Of a stretch of DNA of 64,000 nucleotides, positions 17,182 through 26,287 are shown piece by piece; the stretch's first letter is position 1; each line of letters starts with the position of its first letter. Position numbers and translations under genes: made by a program. This DNA is from Micromonospora sp. WMMD980 (lineage in GTDB: Bacteria; Actinomycetota; Actinomycetes; Mycobacteriales; Micromonosporaceae), in the NCBI RefSeq assembly GCF_029626035.1, contig NZ_JARUBE010000003.1, forward strand, positions 2,542,001 to 2,606,000, read 5' to 3'. Below the pieces are notes generated by a model. It was not told the DNA's origin, searched no databases, and saw nothing but the letters and a program-made list of their open reading frames with translations.

Positions 17182-17338
17182 GTCGGCGACTACCCGGCGT
17201 GTGACGGAGGAAACCCCGGATGGGCGGTTGGCGAGCCGACGGCGGCGAGCCGTCGTACGGTGGCCGTACGGGCCACGTCCCCGGGCGGTCCGGCCACGGG
17301 ACGTGGCCGGAGATCAACAACGCCTGCCAGGAGGACGT

Positions 17339-18763
17339 GTGTTCGCCAATCCCGAGGAACTCCTGCGTTACCTCAAGAACGAGGACGTGAAGTTCGTCGA
17401 CGTACGTTTCTGTGACCTGCCCGGCGTGATGCAGCACTTCAACCTGCCGGTCGAGTCCTTCGACGACAGCGTCTTCACCGACGGCCTCGCGTTCGACGGC
17501 TCGTCGATCCGCGGCTTCCAGGCCATCCACGAGTCGGACATGCTGCTGCTGCCCGACGTCGCCACCGCGTTCGTCGACCCGTTCCGCAAGCAGAAGACGG
17601 TCGCGATCAACTTCTTCATCCACGACCCGTTCACCCGCGAGGCCTACTCCCGCGACCCGCGCAACGTGGCCAAGAAGGCCGAGGCATACCTCGCCGCCAG
17701 CGGCATCGCCGACACCGCCTACTTCGGCGCCGAGGCGGAGTTCTACATCTTCGACTCGATCCGCCACGAGACCTCGGCGCACCAGTCGTTCTACTACATC
17801 GACTCGATCGAGGGCGCCTGGAACACCGGCCGGGTCGAGGAGGGCGGCAACCGCGGCTACAAGACCGCCTACAAGGGCGGCTACTTCCCGGTGCCCCCGG
17901 TCGACCACTACGCCGACCTGCGCGACTCGATCGTGCGGCGGCTGGTCGATACCGGCTTCACCGTGGAGCGCTCGCACCACGAGGTGGGCACCGCCGGCCA
18001 GTCGGAGATCAACTACAAGTTCTCCACCCTGCTGCACGCCGGTGACCAGCTCCAACTCTTCAAGTACATCGTGAAGAACGAGGCCTGGGCCAACGGCAAG
18101 ACCGCCACGTTCATGCCCAAGCCGCTGTTCGGTGACAACGGTTCCGGCATGCACACCCACCAGAGCCTCTGGCTGAACGGCGAGCCGCTGTTCTACGACG
18201 AGACCGGCTACGCCGGGCTGTCCGACACCGCCCGCTGGTACATCGGCGGCCTGCTGCACCACGCGCCCTCGCTGCTCGCCTTCACCAACCCGACCGTCAA
18301 CTCCTACCGCCGCCTGGTGCCCGGCTTCGAGGCCCCGGTCAACCTGGTCTACTCGCAGCGCAACCGCTCCGCGTGCACCCGCATCCCGGTCACCGGCAGC
18401 AACCCCAAGGCCAAGCGCGTCGAGTTCCGGGTGCCCGACCCGTCGGCCAACGTCTACCTCGCCTTCTCCGCGATGATGATGGCCGGCCTGGACGGCATCA
18501 AGAGCAAGATCGAGCCGCCGGCCCCGATCGACAAGGACCTCTACGACCTGCCCCCGGAGGAGTGGGGCGACGTCAAGCAGGTCCCCGGCTCGCTGCCGGC
18601 CGTGCTCGACTCGCTCGAGGCCGACCACGACTACCTGCTCGACGGCGGCGTCTTCACCGACGACCTGATCTCCACCTGGATCGACTGGAAGAACGCCAAC
18701 GAGGTCGACCCGGTGCGCCTGCGGCCCACCCCGCACGAGTTCGCCATGTACTACGACTGCTGA
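17339..18763 (+). CDS. glnA: Type I glutamine synthetase (GSI-beta)
   Basis: 474 aa, full length for GlnA1. It makes glutamine from glutamate, ammonia and ATP as a cytoplasmic dodecamer. Diagnostic motifs are [28 protein letters not shown], the ATP-binding segment around KPLFGDNG, and [12 protein letters not shown]. The adenylylation tyrosine is present in [10 protein letters not shown], marking the beta type regulated by GlnE. GTG start at 17339 with CAGGAGG upstream. Followed by a strong hairpin at 18778-18820, so it is probably monocistronic. Housekeeping nitrogen assimilation. Confidence 0.96.
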   Translation: MFANPEELLRYLKNEDVKFVDVRFCDLPGVMQHFNLPVESFDDSVFTDGLAFDGSSIRGFQAIHESDMLLLPDVATAFVDPFRKQKTVAINFFIHDPFTREAYSRDPRNVAKKAEAYLAASGIADTAYFGAEAEFYIFDSIRHETSAHQSFYYIDSIEGAWNTGRVEEGGNRGYKTAYKGGYFPVPPVDHYADLRDSIVRRLVDTGFTVERSHHEVGTAGQSEINYKFSTLLHAGDQLQLFKYIVKNEAWANGKTATFMPKPLFGDNGSGMHTHQSLWLNGEPLFYDETGYAGLSDTARWYIGGLLHHAPSLLAFTNPTVNSYRRLVPGFEAPVNLVYSQRNRSACTRIPVTGSNPKAKRVEFRVPDPSANVYLAFSAMMMAGLDGIKSKIEPPAPIDKDLYDLPPEEWGDVKQVPGSLPAVLDSLEADHDYLLDGGVFTDDLISTWIDWKNANEVDPVRLRPTPHEFAMYYDC

Positions 18764-18777
18764 CGCCAGGGTCGTCG

Positions 18778-18820
18778 CCGACCACCGCCTCCGCGTGTCG
18801 CCCGCGGGGGCGGTGGTCGG
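18778..18820. terminator. Strong hairpin terminator after glnA
   Basis: CCGACCACCGCC (18778-18789) pairs perfectly with 18809-18820, and an inner CCGCG/CGCGG stem (18791-18795/18803-18807) extends it, leaving a 7-nt loop. It starts 15 bp after the glnA stop. No T-run, as is common in actinobacteria. Confidence 0.8.
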
Positions 18821-18864
18821 CCGAAACGGCAGCCCGGAGGTCGCCGGCCTCGTACCGTCGGGGC

Positions 18865-19977
18865 ATGACCCGGGCGACTCCCACCACCCTCACGCTCGGG
18901 GTGGAGGAGGAGTTCCTGCTGCTGGACCCGGCGACCGGGGAGAGCATGCCGGTCGCCGACCGGGTGCGCGACGCGCTCTCCGGTAGCGCCCGCGAGCAGA
19001 GCCGGCAGGAGTTCCGGCACAGCATGGTGGAGATGGTCACCCCGGTCAGCCCCGACCTCGCGGCGCTACGGGACCATCTCGTCGCGTTGCGCCGCGCCGC
19101 CGCCCGCGCGGCCGACGCCGTCGGGGCACGGCTCGTCGCGGTCGGCGCCACACCGGTCTGCGAGGCCCACCGCACCGTCCCCGACGAGCAGCGCTACCAC
19201 GACATGTCCCGCCGGTTCGGGCCGGTGGCGCACGACCCGGCGGTGTGCGGCTGTCACGTCCACGTCGGGGTACCCGACCGGGAACTCGCCGTGCAGGTCT
19301 GCAACCACCTGCGCCCGTGGCTGCCGGTGGTGCAGGCGCTCACCACGAACTCGCCGTTGCACGACGGCCGCGACACCGGGCACGCGAGTTGGCGCTCGAT
19401 GCAGTTGGAGCGCTGGCCCAGCATCGGCCCGACGCCGCACTTCGACTCCGCCGCCGACTACGACGCCACCGTGCGTGACCTGATCACCGCCGGGATCATG
19501 CTCGACGCCGCGATGGTCTACTGGTATGCCCGGCCGTCGGCGGCCTATCCGACCGTGGAGGTCCGCGTCGGCGACGTCTGCCCCACCGTCGACGACACCG
19601 TGCTGGTCGCCGCGCTGGTCCGGGCCCTGGTCGCCACCGCGATCGACGAGATCGGCGCCGGTGTCACCGCCCCGCGCATTCGCGACTGCCTGGTCGCCGC
19701 CGCGCACTGGCGGGCCGCCCACGACGGGGTCGACGGCGAGCTGGTCGACCTGCGCACCGGGCGGCCCCGGCCGGCCTGGGACCTCGTCGACGACCTGATC
19801 GACACCGTCGCGCCCGCGCTGCGCCGGCACGGCGACCTGGACCTGGCGGTGCACGAGGTGGACCGGCTGCGCCGCATCGGCACCGGGGCCACCCGGCAAC
19901 GCCGGATCATGGCCGACACCGACGGCGACGTGCGTGCCGTGCTGGAGCACCTGGCCGCGCAGACCGTCGCGGCCTGA
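18865..19977 (+). CDS. GCS2-family carboxylate-amine ligase (YbdK-type)
   Basis: 370 aa. LGVEEEFLLLDPATGE at the start, HSMVEMVTP, CGCHVHVGVPDRE and ASWRSMQLERWPSIGPTP are hallmarks of the glutamate-cysteine-ligase-2 family. Members have weak glutamate-cysteine ligase activity; the physiological substrate is often unknown. ATG at 18865, 101 bp after glnA and past its terminator, so independently transcribed. The next gene, convergent, is a PIG-L deacetylase. A thiol-metabolism link is possible but unproven. Confidence 0.85.
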   Translation: MTRATPTTLTLGVEEEFLLLDPATGESMPVADRVRDALSGSAREQSRQEFRHSMVEMVTPVSPDLAALRDHLVALRRAAARAADAVGARLVAVGATPVCEAHRTVPDEQRYHDMSRRFGPVAHDPAVCGCHVHVGVPDRELAVQVCNHLRPWLPVVQALTTNSPLHDGRDTGHASWRSMQLERWPSIGPTPHFDSAADYDATVRDLITAGIMLDAAMVYWYARPSAAYPTVEVRVGDVCPTVDDTVLVAALVRALVATAIDEIGAGVTAPRIRDCLVAAAHWRAAHDGVDGELVDLRTGRPRPAWDLVDDLIDTVAPALRRHGDLDLAVHEVDRLRRIGTGATRQRRIMADTDGDVRAVLEHLAAQTVAA

Positions 19978-19995
19978 CCGGGCCGGCCGGTGGCC

Positions 19996-20823
19996 TCAGC
20001 GTAGACCCGCGAAGAGGTCGTCCTCCGGCGTCGGCGCGCCGGTGCTGTCGCGCACCCGCACGAACGTCTCCATCCCCATCAGCTCGGTGAACCGCTCCTC
20101 GCCCAGGCGCAGGAAGAAGATGTTCTCCGCCTGGCTGGCGTGCGCGGCGAGAGAGGCGAACTTCTGCCCGCCCTGGGCGCGGGTGTCCACCCAGGTGGTG
20201 ATCTCGTCGTCCGGCAGGCCCAGCGCCGGCATCTCGTCGGCGGCGTCCGGCTCCGGGAACTCCACCCCGATCTCCTGCATGACCTTGCCGAACTCCTGGA
20301 ACGCGCTCTGCGGCACCGTGGTCCAGTAGACCTTCGCCGGGATGCCGGTGCGCTCGACCGCGGCCATCGTGATGCGGTGCGCCTGGATGTGGTCCGGGTG
20401 GCCGTAGAAGCCGTTCTCGTCGTAGGTGACCACCACGTCGGGGCGATAACGCCGGATCAGCTCGGCCAGCCGGTCGGCCGCCTCGGCGACCGGCGTGTTC
20501 CAGAACGCGCCGGGCGCGTCGTTGGTCGCCCAGCCCATCATCCCGGAGTCGGCGTAGTCGAGCGTCTCCAGGTGCGTCACCTTCAACGCCTCGCAACTGG
20601 CCGCCAGCTCCGCCCGGCGCATCGCCACCACGGCCTGGGGGTCGTGCCCGTCGTCGCCCGGCTTGACGCCGCCGGGCCCGTCGCCGCACCGGCCGTCGGT
20701 GCAGGTCACGAGCACCGTCGTGACGCCCTCAGCCGCATAGCGGGCGAGGATGCCGCCGGTGCTGGTCGCCTCGTCGTCGGGGTGCGCGTGCACCGCCATC
20801 AGGGTCAGGGATCGCTCAGCCAC
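19996..20823 (-). CDS. PIG-L (LmbE-like) family deacetylase
   Basis: 275 aa zinc-dependent N-acetylglucosaminyl deacetylase-fold protein. The zinc site motifs are AHPDDEAT (about residues 13-20) and GHPDHIQAHR (about 144-153). Family members include MshB and Mca of mycothiol metabolism and antibiotic-maturation deacetylases. The sequence lacks features that would settle on MshB or Mca, so only the family is claimed. GTG start at 20823. Convergent with the GCS2-type ligase, 18 bp between stops. Confidence 0.85.
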   Translation of the reverse strand: MAERSLTLMAVHAHPDDEATSTGGILARYAAEGVTTVLVTCTDGRCGDGPGGVKPGDDGHDPQAVVAMRRAELAASCEALKVTHLETLDYADSGMMGWATNDAPGAFWNTPVAEAADRLAELIRRYRPDVVVTYDENGFYGHPDHIQAHRITMAAVERTGIPAKVYWTTVPQSAFQEFGKVMQEIGVEFPEPDAADEMPALGLPDDEITTWVDTRAQGGQKFASLAAHASQAENIFFLRLGEERFTELMGMETFVRVRDSTGAPTPEDDLFAGLR

Positions 20824-20896
20824 CCCGTCACCATACGAGCATCCACCGACGCACTAGCATTGCCCGGTCCGCAGACGGCGACGGAAGCGAGGCACG

Positions 20897-21613
20897 ATGG
20901 GTTGGCTCCGGCGGTTGCTGGGCGGCGGCGGTGGGGTCGAACTGGACCCGGTACGCCAGCAGACGCTGCTGCGCGACGTCCGGCACTCCTACGGCGCGCA
21001 CGCCCGACTCCGGTTCCCCGAGCAGGTCGACGCGATCAGCCGGCTGCTGTCCGACGACGACGGTCTGGTGGTCGCCGCCGGAATCGTGTGCGAGGCCGCC
21101 GAGGAGGCGCACGCCGATCTCCAGTTCCAGGCCCAGGAGGTGTTCCGGCGCACCGGCCGGCGGCTGCTCGTGCACCGCCGCAACTACCGGCCCCTGTGGA
21201 AGGAGGCCGGCCCGTCGCTGCGCTGGCCACTCGGCGCGCTGCCCAGCGGGCTGCACCCGTACGCCCAGGTGACCGCCGCCGCCGCGGTGGTCGGCGGCCG
21301 GGCCAAGCGCCTCGACCGGGTGACCGACCCGCAGCCGTTCGTGGTCCGGCTGTTCGAGGTGCTCGACCTGACCACCGCGGGCTGGGAGTTCGGCCGGGTG
21401 CGGGTGGACACCGACGGCACCACCCTGGTCGAGCGGCTGACCCACGCCGGCGCCCAGGTCCTCGCCGCGATGGACGACCCGCCCCGGCTGCCGCCGCCGG
21501 TGCGGGAGATGATGCGCCGCAACCACAGCATCGACGTGTACGACCCGGCCGGGCCCCGGGTGGTCGGCCGGATCAACCTGGGCGCGCGGCTGCGCGAGAC
21601 GCTCCTGGCCTGA
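20897..21613 (+). CDS. Hypothetical protein
   Basis: 238 aa, soluble, basic N-terminus with a poly-Gly stretch (LLGGGGG) followed by a mixed alpha/beta sequence. ATG at 20897. It is divergent from the PIG-L gene (73-bp gap) and followed by a strong palindromic terminator. No known domain recognised. Confidence 0.7.
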   Translation: MGWLRRLLGGGGGVELDPVRQQTLLRDVRHSYGAHARLRFPEQVDAISRLLSDDDGLVVAAGIVCEAAEEAHADLQFQAQEVFRRTGRRLLVHRRNYRPLWKEAGPSLRWPLGALPSGLHPYAQVTAAAAVVGGRAKRLDRVTDPQPFVVRLFEVLDLTTAGWEFGRVRVDTDGTTLVERLTHAGAQVLAAMDDPPRLPPPVREMMRRNHSIDVYDPAGPRVVGRINLGARLRETLLA

Positions 21614-21728
21614 GTGTCCGACGAGCAGACCGGCCGACTCGATGTTCCCGTCAGGAGACAGCGCGGTTGACGCCGTTGAGGGTGAAGGACCCGGGCTCGG
21701 CGGAATTGCCGGTGTGGGCGGCGCGGGC

Positions 21729-21754
21729 GGGACGCGCCCGGCCGGGCGCGTCCC
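21729..21754. terminator. Perfect 26-bp palindrome, bidirectional terminator
   Basis: 13-bp arms (21729-21741 and 21742-21754, GGGACGCGCCCGG and its complement) without a spacer; flanking GGGC/GGCCC can extend the stem with one bulge. It sits between the convergent hypothetical gene and the GH95 remnant. Confidence 0.75.
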
Positions 21755-21761
21755 GGCCCGG

Positions 21762-23601
21762 TCAGGACGTCGTGCAGGTGAGATTCGTCGGCGGGTTGTT
21801 GGCCCCGGTCACCGTGCCGATGAAGCCGAACGTGGTGGAGGCGCCGGCGGCCAGCGTCCCGTTGTAGTCGACGTTGCGCACCGTCACGTTCGCCCCGCTC
21901 TGGGTGTGCGAGCCGCCCCAGATCTGGTTGATGACCTGCCCGTTCGGGAACGTCCAGGAGACCGTCCAGCCCCGGATCGCGGTCGCCCCCGCGGTGACGG
22001 TCACCTCGCCCTGGAAGCCACCCGACCACGAGCCGGTCACCGCGTACGTCGCCCGCGCGCCGGACGGCGCCGGCGAGCTGGTGGTCGGCGTCGGCGACGT
22101 GCTCGTGGTGGGCGTGGCGGTCGGCGTCGGTGACGGCGTCCCGCCGGGCCGCGCGGCCCGGTAGGTGTGCCCGGCGCGCACGGTGAGCTGGACGACGTCC
22201 GATTCCGGGCGGGTGGTGGCCGGCGTGCTGCCGTCGGCGGCGTCGACGAAGGTGAAGCCGCCGGTGAACAGCCGGGAGCGCATGCGCAACGTGCCGTCAC
22301 GGTCGGCGCGGACGGTGATCTCGTCGACCTGCCCGTTGCTCCAGGACATGCCGACGGTGTGGCCGCCCCGACCACGCAGGCCCGCGACCCGCCCGGTCGG
22401 CCACGCGCTCGGCAGCGCGGGCAGCACGTTCAGCTCTCCGGCGTGGCTGTGCAGCAGCATCTCGGCGATGCCGGAGGTGGCGCCGAAGTTGCCGTCGATC
22501 TGGAACGACGGGTGCAGGTCGAACATGTTGGGCGCGAGCCGGTCGGTGCGGACCAGGTCACGCAGGAGCTTGTGGGCGCGGGCGCCGTCCTCCAGCCGCG
22601 CCCAGAAGTTGATTTTCCACGCGAGGGACCAGCCGGTGCCGTCGTCGCCGCGCAGCTCCAGCGTCCTGCGGGCGGCCTCGTGAAGCGCCGGGGTGCCCCG
22701 CTTGGTGATCTGGTTGCTGGGGTGCAGGCCGTAGAGGTGCGAGACGTGCCGGTGGGTCCGTTCGGTCTCGACCCAGTCGGCGAGCCACTCCTGCACGTTG
22801 CCCCGGGAGCCGATCCGGCTCGGGGGCAGCCGGTCCCGCGCGGTGCGCACCTGGGACCGGAACGTGGCGTCGACGCCGAGGACCTCGCCGGCGCGGACCG
22901 CCGCGTCGAACAGGTCACGCAGAATCTGGTTGTCCATAGTCGGGCCGGCGCAGACGCTGGCGTTCGCGTGGTGCGGCAGCTCCGGCGAGTTCGACGGGTT
23001 GGTCACCAGGTAGTTGAGCGTCGGGTGGACGACCAGGGTGTCCAGGAAGAACTGGGCGGCGCCCCGGAGCGCCGGATAGTTGGCCTGGAGGAAGGCGAGG
23101 TCGCCGGTGAACTGGTAGTGGTCCCAGATGAGCGTGCTCAACCAGGCCCCGCCGGTCTGCCACATGCCCCACAGCGCCCCGTCGACGACCGAGGCGCCCC
23201 GTCAGGCGTCGGTGTTGTGGTGGGTGACCCAGCCGCCGGCGCCGTACTGGGCCTGGGCGAAGACCCGCCGCCGGATCTCGGCCAGGTTGGCCGCGCCCCG
23301 GGTGTTCGCCGAGTCGTACGGGCCGCCGGCCCAGACGGTGTCCTCGTTGAGTTGCAGCCGTTCGGTGTCGATTTATGCCGAACACCATCGCGCCGAGCCG
23401 CCCGTTGCCGATCGGCAGCGCGCGCAGCCAGTCGGTGCCCGCCTGCTCGTCGTACCAGAGCGCGAGGTCGTTCGCGGCCAGCACCTGCGGCGGCGGCGTC
23501 GAGCCGGCACGGGCGGTCGCGGTCCAGGCGGCCGGCACCAGGGCGGCGCCGGTCCCCGCCGCGCCGGCCTTGAGGATGTTCCTTCGGGTCACTTCGGACA
23601 T
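21762..23601 (-). pseudogene. Decayed GH95 (alpha-L-fucosidase-type) gene with CBM2
   Basis: Remnant of a secreted family 95 glycoside hydrolase. The N-terminus has a Tat-type signal (RRNILKAGAAG then an Ala-rich core) and the GH95 opening LALWYDEQAGTDWLRALP and GNGRLGAMVFG. Around 23372-23382 the frame shifts by one (the expected DTERLQLNEDTVWAGG continues in another frame). Soon after, sequence jumps from the early EIRRRVFAQ to the mid-domain GAGGWVTHHNTDA, so several hundred codons are missing. An in-frame TGA at 23202-23204 then stands where the family has Trp. Downstream the catalytic-domain tail, a Pro/Thr linker and a complete cellulose-binding CBM2 are intact and in frame. Three independent lesions make function very unlikely. 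Confidence 0.85.
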
Positions 23602-23780
23602 GATCTCTCCCAGCACGGATCGGCGACGGCGAATCTCGTGTGAGCGTTAACAGAATTGGCCCGAATATTCCGCACGCTCATCATCGCGATGCCAACGCCC
23701 GAGCTCCCATCCGAGCGACGCATCAGCCCATATGGACTTTCATAGATGAGAAGCCACCCGTCAAGGAGTTGCTGGCGGGA

Positions 23781-24764
23781 TTACGCGAGCGTGCTCACGA
23801 TCGATGTCCCGCGCTCGACCCGGCGGGCCGAACGCGGCGCCGGTGCCACCGGGCGGCCCACCCGGGTCACGTGCACGATCCGCCCCGGCGCCACGTCCAG
23901 CGACGAGCCGAGCGCCTCCCGTGTGACGCCGACGTCGACAAGCTGGCTCAGCGGGTGCGCGGCCAGGCCGGCCGCGTGCAGGGTCAGCCACATCCGCATC
24001 AACACCCGGCCGAACTCGACCTGCCCGGCCGCGTCCAGGTCGGGCGGCGCGACGAGCGCCAGCACCGCGCCACCGCGCGCGAGCGGGTCGTCGCCGGCGG
24101 CGAGCAGGCGCGGCAGCCCCAGCGGGCGCAGCACCGGATAGGCGGCCAACGCCGCCCGCAGCCCCGCGGCGGCCGGCCGGGACAACCCCAGGCACCGGTC
24201 GCTGAGCCCGTCCGCCCGGTACTCCGGCCGGGCCGAGTCCAGGCGCAGCCAACGGCGCAGCTCGGCGGTGACCGCCGGGTCCGCGTACACCTGGCGGTCG
24301 GCCGCGCGCAGCAGCGCGCCGAGCCGGCCCGGCACGACGTGGACCGCGCCGCCGCCGCGCCGGGCCACGTCGTCGAGGGCGGCGAGCACGCCGGCGTCCG
24401 GGCCGTCGGTGAACCGGCCCCGGTGGGTACGCCGGTCCCGCACGTCGCCGGCGCGGAACGGCGTCCGGTACGGCTGCCGCGCCGGCCGCAGCCGGCCCAC
24501 CCGGTGGTCGGACTCGTCGTGGTCGGCGACCCAGTCCAGTCGCAGCCCGGCGTCGGCGGCGACGATCAGACAGGTCTCCACGAACGCGCCCAGGGACAGC
24601 CGCAGGTCCCGGCCGGTCGGGTCGCCGGCCGGCAGCGCGTCGGCCGGGTCCCAGCCGACCGTGACCGCCCAGCGCTCGTAGCGCAGCCGCCACGGCTGGG
24701 TGTTGTGCGCGCTCGGGGTCCGCCAGCACAGCGGCTCCAGCTCGCGGAACGCGGCGAGGTCCAT
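23781..24764 (-). CDS. Nitroreductase-like (Acg-related) protein
   Basis: 327 aa. CWRTPSAHNTQPWRLRY near the start matches the flavin-contacting signature of Acg/nitroreductase-like proteins, and YRTPFRAGD with RTHRGRF in the middle fits the two-lobed fold. ATG at 24764 leaves only 1 bp after the GNAT gene stop, so it is the last gene of the four-gene operon headed by the PaaK-like enzyme. It is only distantly similar to the Acg-family protein at 3331-4335. Function in the pathway is unknown; flavin-dependent reduction or dehydrogenation of an acyl-linked intermediate is one option. Confidence 0.75.
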   Translation of the reverse strand: MDLAAFRELEPLCWRTPSAHNTQPWRLRYERWAVTVGWDPADALPAGDPTGRDLRLSLGAFVETCLIVAADAGLRLDWVADHDESDHRVGRLRPARQPYRTPFRAGDVRDRRTHRGRFTDGPDAGVLAALDDVARRGGGAVHVVPGRLGALLRAADRQVYADPAVTAELRRWLRLDSARPEYRADGLSDRCLGLSRPAAAGLRAALAAYPVLRPLGLPRLLAAGDDPLARGGAVLALVAPPDLDAAGQVEFGRVLMRMWLTLHAAGLAAHPLSQLVDVGVTREALGSSLDVAPGRIVHVTRVGRPVAPAPRSARRVERGTSIVSTLA

Positions 24765-24765
24765 G

Positions 24766-25848
24766 TCAGCGCTCCCTGGCGTAGAACGTGTATCCGTGCA
24801 GCGGCCGGCCGCCGAGCCGCCGGTACGGCGCGGCCGACGCCGGGTTGTCCCGCCCGACGTACGAGCTGCGCAGCGTCGTGTAGCCGCCGGCGTGCAGGTG
24901 GTGGTGCAGGTGCGCGGAGAGCAGCCGCTGGTAGCCACGTCCCTGGAACTCCGGCCGCACGCCCTTGACGATCAGCACCGCCTCGCGGCGGTATTGGCGT
25001 CGGGTGGCCAGCAGACGTAGCTGGTTGACCGGGTTCAGGTCGCCGCGCACCCGGACCAGGAACTCGCTGATGTCCGGCACGCAGAGCACGAACCCGACCG
25101 GCCGGCCGTCCCGGGTCAGGTAGAGCAGCAGCGACTCGTCCAACAGGTACGCCAGGCCGTCGGTCTGCCGCCGCAACTGCGCCGTCGAGATCGGGGTGTA
25201 GTAGCCGAGCTGCGCGAACGAGTCGTTCAGCATGCCGCGCAGCAGGTCGAGCTGCTCGTCGAGGCGCCGCACGTCGCCCCGGTGCAGGTCCAGCCGCGCG
25301 CCGTCGGGCTGGACGCCGAGCGCGGGCGGCGGTCCGTCCGGTGCCGGCACCGGGCAGATCCAGGTGTCCGAGACGAACCGGCGGGTGAAACCGGACGCCT
25401 CGTAGGCGGCCGGGTAGCGCGGCGGGTTCCACGCGCTGTCGACGAAGCCCCGGTCGTCGTAGCCGTCGGTGATCACGCCGCCGGCCTGGTTGGGCAGCAG
25501 CGCCACCGGCCCGAACAGCAGTTCCCGGTCCGCGGCGGCGTGCGCGTCGATCGCGTCGAACAGTTCCCGGGCGGCCGGCGCGGTGAACTCGGTGAGCCCG
25601 AACAGTTGGCACCGGCGGCCCAGCTTCGCGTCCAGGTCGGCGTCGGAGTGCAGGGTGGTTCGCCCGACCACCGTGCCGGCGGCGTCCCGCAGCACGTACA
25701 GCGGCACGCCGTCGCGCCACCAGCGGCGGATCTGCTGCCGGGGCGTCGGCACGTGGCGTGGCTCGTGCGCGTGGAGCCGGTCGGCGAACGCGAGGAACTC
25801 CGCCAGGGCACGCCGGCCGGTGACCCGCTCGAACCGGTGGCCGCTCAC
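24766..25848 (-). CDS. GNAT-family acetyltransferase, two-part
   Basis: 360 aa. The C-terminal third has the GNAT acetyl-CoA pyrophosphate loop region (VKGVRPEFQGRGYQRLL) and a following NPASAAPYRRLGG segment. The N-terminal half reads like a second, degenerate acyltransferase fold (DAAGTVVGRTTLH, LFGPVALLPNQ), so it may be a tandem GNAT. GTG start at 25848 overlaps the upstream stop by 4 bp, and the next gene starts 1 bp after its stop. Acceptor unknown. Confidence 0.78.
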   Translation of the reverse strand: MSGHRFERVTGRRALAEFLAFADRLHAHEPRHVPTPRQQIRRWWRDGVPLYVLRDAAGTVVGRTTLHSDADLDAKLGRRCQLFGLTEFTAPAARELFDAIDAHAAADRELLFGPVALLPNQAGGVITDGYDDRGFVDSAWNPPRYPAAYEASGFTRRFVSDTWICPVPAPDGPPPALGVQPDGARLDLHRGDVRRLDEQLDLLRGMLNDSFAQLGYYTPISTAQLRRQTDGLAYLLDESLLLYLTRDGRPVGFVLCVPDISEFLVRVRGDLNPVNQLRLLATRRQYRREAVLIVKGVRPEFQGRGYQRLLSAHLHHHLHAGGYTTLRSSYVGRDNPASAAPYRRLGGRPLHGYTFYARER

Positions 25849-26285
25849 CGGCGCACCGCCGGTCCGGTCGTCTCCACGCCCAGCGGGGTGAACTGCTCGA
25901 TGTGGCCCATCGCGCCGTCCTCGGCCCGCCACGCGCCGTTGGAGTAGCCGTCCGGGTCGGCGGTGTAGAGCCGGATGAACCCGGCCGTCGCGTTGCGGTT
26001 GCCGTCGGTCAGCCACGCCATCAGCCGACGGTGGTGCCGGGTGCGCGCGAAGCGCAGCATCGCGTCCCGGTCGGCGAAGAACGCGATCGTGCCCAACGTC
26101 AGCGGAAACTGCCAGTAGACGGTGTGCCAGCGGTAGCCGGACATCCGGCGCATGTCCCGCACCATCCGGAACCAGTCCGGCGCCAGCCGCAGCAGCACCA
26201 GCGGGCTCGCGTACCGGGTGCCGCCGATGAACATCGCGCCGGCGCGGGCCTGGGCCGGGGCACGGGAGAAATCTCGGGTACGCAT
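25845..26285 (-). CDS. Hypothetical protein, possibly ABM/DUF4188-like
   Basis: 146 aa, no membrane segment. YRWHTVYWQFPLTLGTIAFF and the following DRDAMLRFARTRHHRRLMAWL look like the strand-helix unit of small dimeric alpha/beta-barrel proteins (ABM or DUF4188-like), but similarity is weak. ATG at 26285, 2 bp after the stop of the adenylating-enzyme gene; the 3' end overlaps the GNAT gene. A small enzyme or binding protein in the operon; no function assigned. Confidence 0.6.
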   Translation of the reverse strand: MRTRDFSRAPAQARAGAMFIGGTRYASPLVLLRLAPDWFRMVRDMRRMSGYRWHTVYWQFPLTLGTIAFFADRDAMLRFARTRHHRRLMAWLTDGNRNATAGFIRLYTADPDGYSNGAWRAEDGAMGHIEQFTPLGVETTGPAVRR

Positions 26286-26287
26286 GG

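Noticed and set aside
17162..18736. Long minus-strand frame opposite glnA
   Set aside because: GC-rich antisense shadow of a gene with complete glutamine synthetase motifs.
19996..20823. Specific call as mycothiol conjugate amidase (Mca) or MshB
   Set aside because: Only the zinc motifs shared by all PIG-L proteins are visible; the longer Mca-specific segments are missing.
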